DNA of 5,199 nucleotides, from the NCBI GenBank assembly GCA_022710205.1, contig JAKLHJ010000054.1:1-5199 (forward strand). The letters run 5' to 3'. The DNA comes from Patescibacteria group bacterium. Its GTDB lineage: Bacteria; Patescibacteriota; Minisyncoccia; Phycocordibacterales; UBA12445. A model generated the notes under the pieces. It was not told the origin of the DNA. It saw nothing but the letters and a program-made list of their open reading frames with translations, and did not search any database. Shown here in pieces: positions 5,088-5,199 of this stretch; the first letter of the stretch is position 1, and each line of letters starts with the position of its first letter. Both the position numbers and the translations under genes were made by a program.

Positions 5088-5092
5088 GCTTT

Positions 5093-5119
5093 GTCATCAA
5101 GCGAGAGCTTGAAGGTGAC
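5093..5119 (-). promoter_or_regulatory. Strong bulged hairpin in the presumed ftsZ leader
   Basis: A perfect 6-bp stem, TCAAGC (5097-5102) with GCTTGA (5107-5112), is extended by GTCA (5093-5096) with TGAC (5116-5119) across a 3-base bulge at 5113-5115. The loop reads TCTC on the minus strand but GAGA, a GNRA tetraloop, on the plus strand, so the transcribed strand is not settled. It lies just before the terminator-like hairpin, as a sensor or anti-terminator domain would. Confidence 0.4.
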
Positions 5120-5131
5120 GGGGCAAGTTTT

Positions 5132-5159
5132 ATACTAGCAGAACGCAAAATTAAGGCAA
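5132..5159 (-). promoter_or_regulatory. Candidate distal ftsZ promoter (extended -10)
   Basis: On the minus strand, TTGCCT (5159-5154), a 16-base spacer and TAGTAT (5137-5132) preceded by TGC resemble the extended -10 promoters elsewhere in the window. Initiation near 5125 would give an ftsZ leader of about 140 bases containing both hairpins. An A-rich run at 5188-5199 lies farther upstream. Confidence 0.45.
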
Positions 5160-5199
5160 GAATTCTCTAAACCACGAGGCTAGCCCCTTTTTTATTTTT

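Noticed and set aside
1..5199. CRISPR array or insertion sequence
   Set aside because: No regularly spaced direct repeats, no transposase frame and no paired terminal inverted repeats were found.

Overview
The window looks like a small-genome bacterium of the Candidate Phyla Radiation (Patescibacteria, probably Parcubacteria-like). This is inferred from the AT-rich DNA, the near absence of Shine-Dalgarno sites, very short or missing mRNA leaders behind extended -10 promoters, tRNA genes without encoded CCA, and the sequence style of the recombinase and FtsZ. The standard bacterial code fits every gene, with no in-frame TGA. No exact taxon can be named from sequence alone.

Layout. Positions 1-66 hold an intrinsic terminator for something left of the window. 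Positions 67-402 are a GC-richer stretch without a convincing gene; it has two hairpins and one micro-ORF with a textbook ribosome binding site. Positions 403-2377 are a two-gene integration module: an unrecognised 88-residue protein overlaps by 14 bases the start of a 573-residue serine recombinase. The recombinase reading frame runs into a complete tRNA-Glu(UUC) gene on the opposite strand, so its last 19-20 codons, including the stop, are antisense tRNA. I infer that an integrative element has inserted at the 3' end of this tRNA gene and extends to lower coordinates; its left end is not identified.

Right of this lies what appears to be host DNA. tRNA-Glu (minus) and tRNA-Ser(CGA) (plus) diverge from interlocked promoters, each -35 box sitting in the other's spacer. 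Next come an unrecognised 112-residue membrane protein and a 244-residue M14-type zinc carboxypeptidase/deacylase, each behind its own extended -10 promoter with almost no leader. The peptidase converges on ftsZ (minus strand), and the two share a 12-bp bidirectional terminator.

ftsZ, the tubulin-like division GTPase, has all core motifs, an acidic charged linker and the C-terminal PAFLRR peptide. A plausible promoter about 140 bases upstream would give it a long leader with two strong hairpins, one terminator-like. This is the best candidate for undescribed regulation here. I see no CRISPR array, insertion sequence or defence system, and no clear new multi-gene system. The most interesting points are the recombinase/tRNA overlap, the interlocked tRNA promoters and the structured ftsZ leader.
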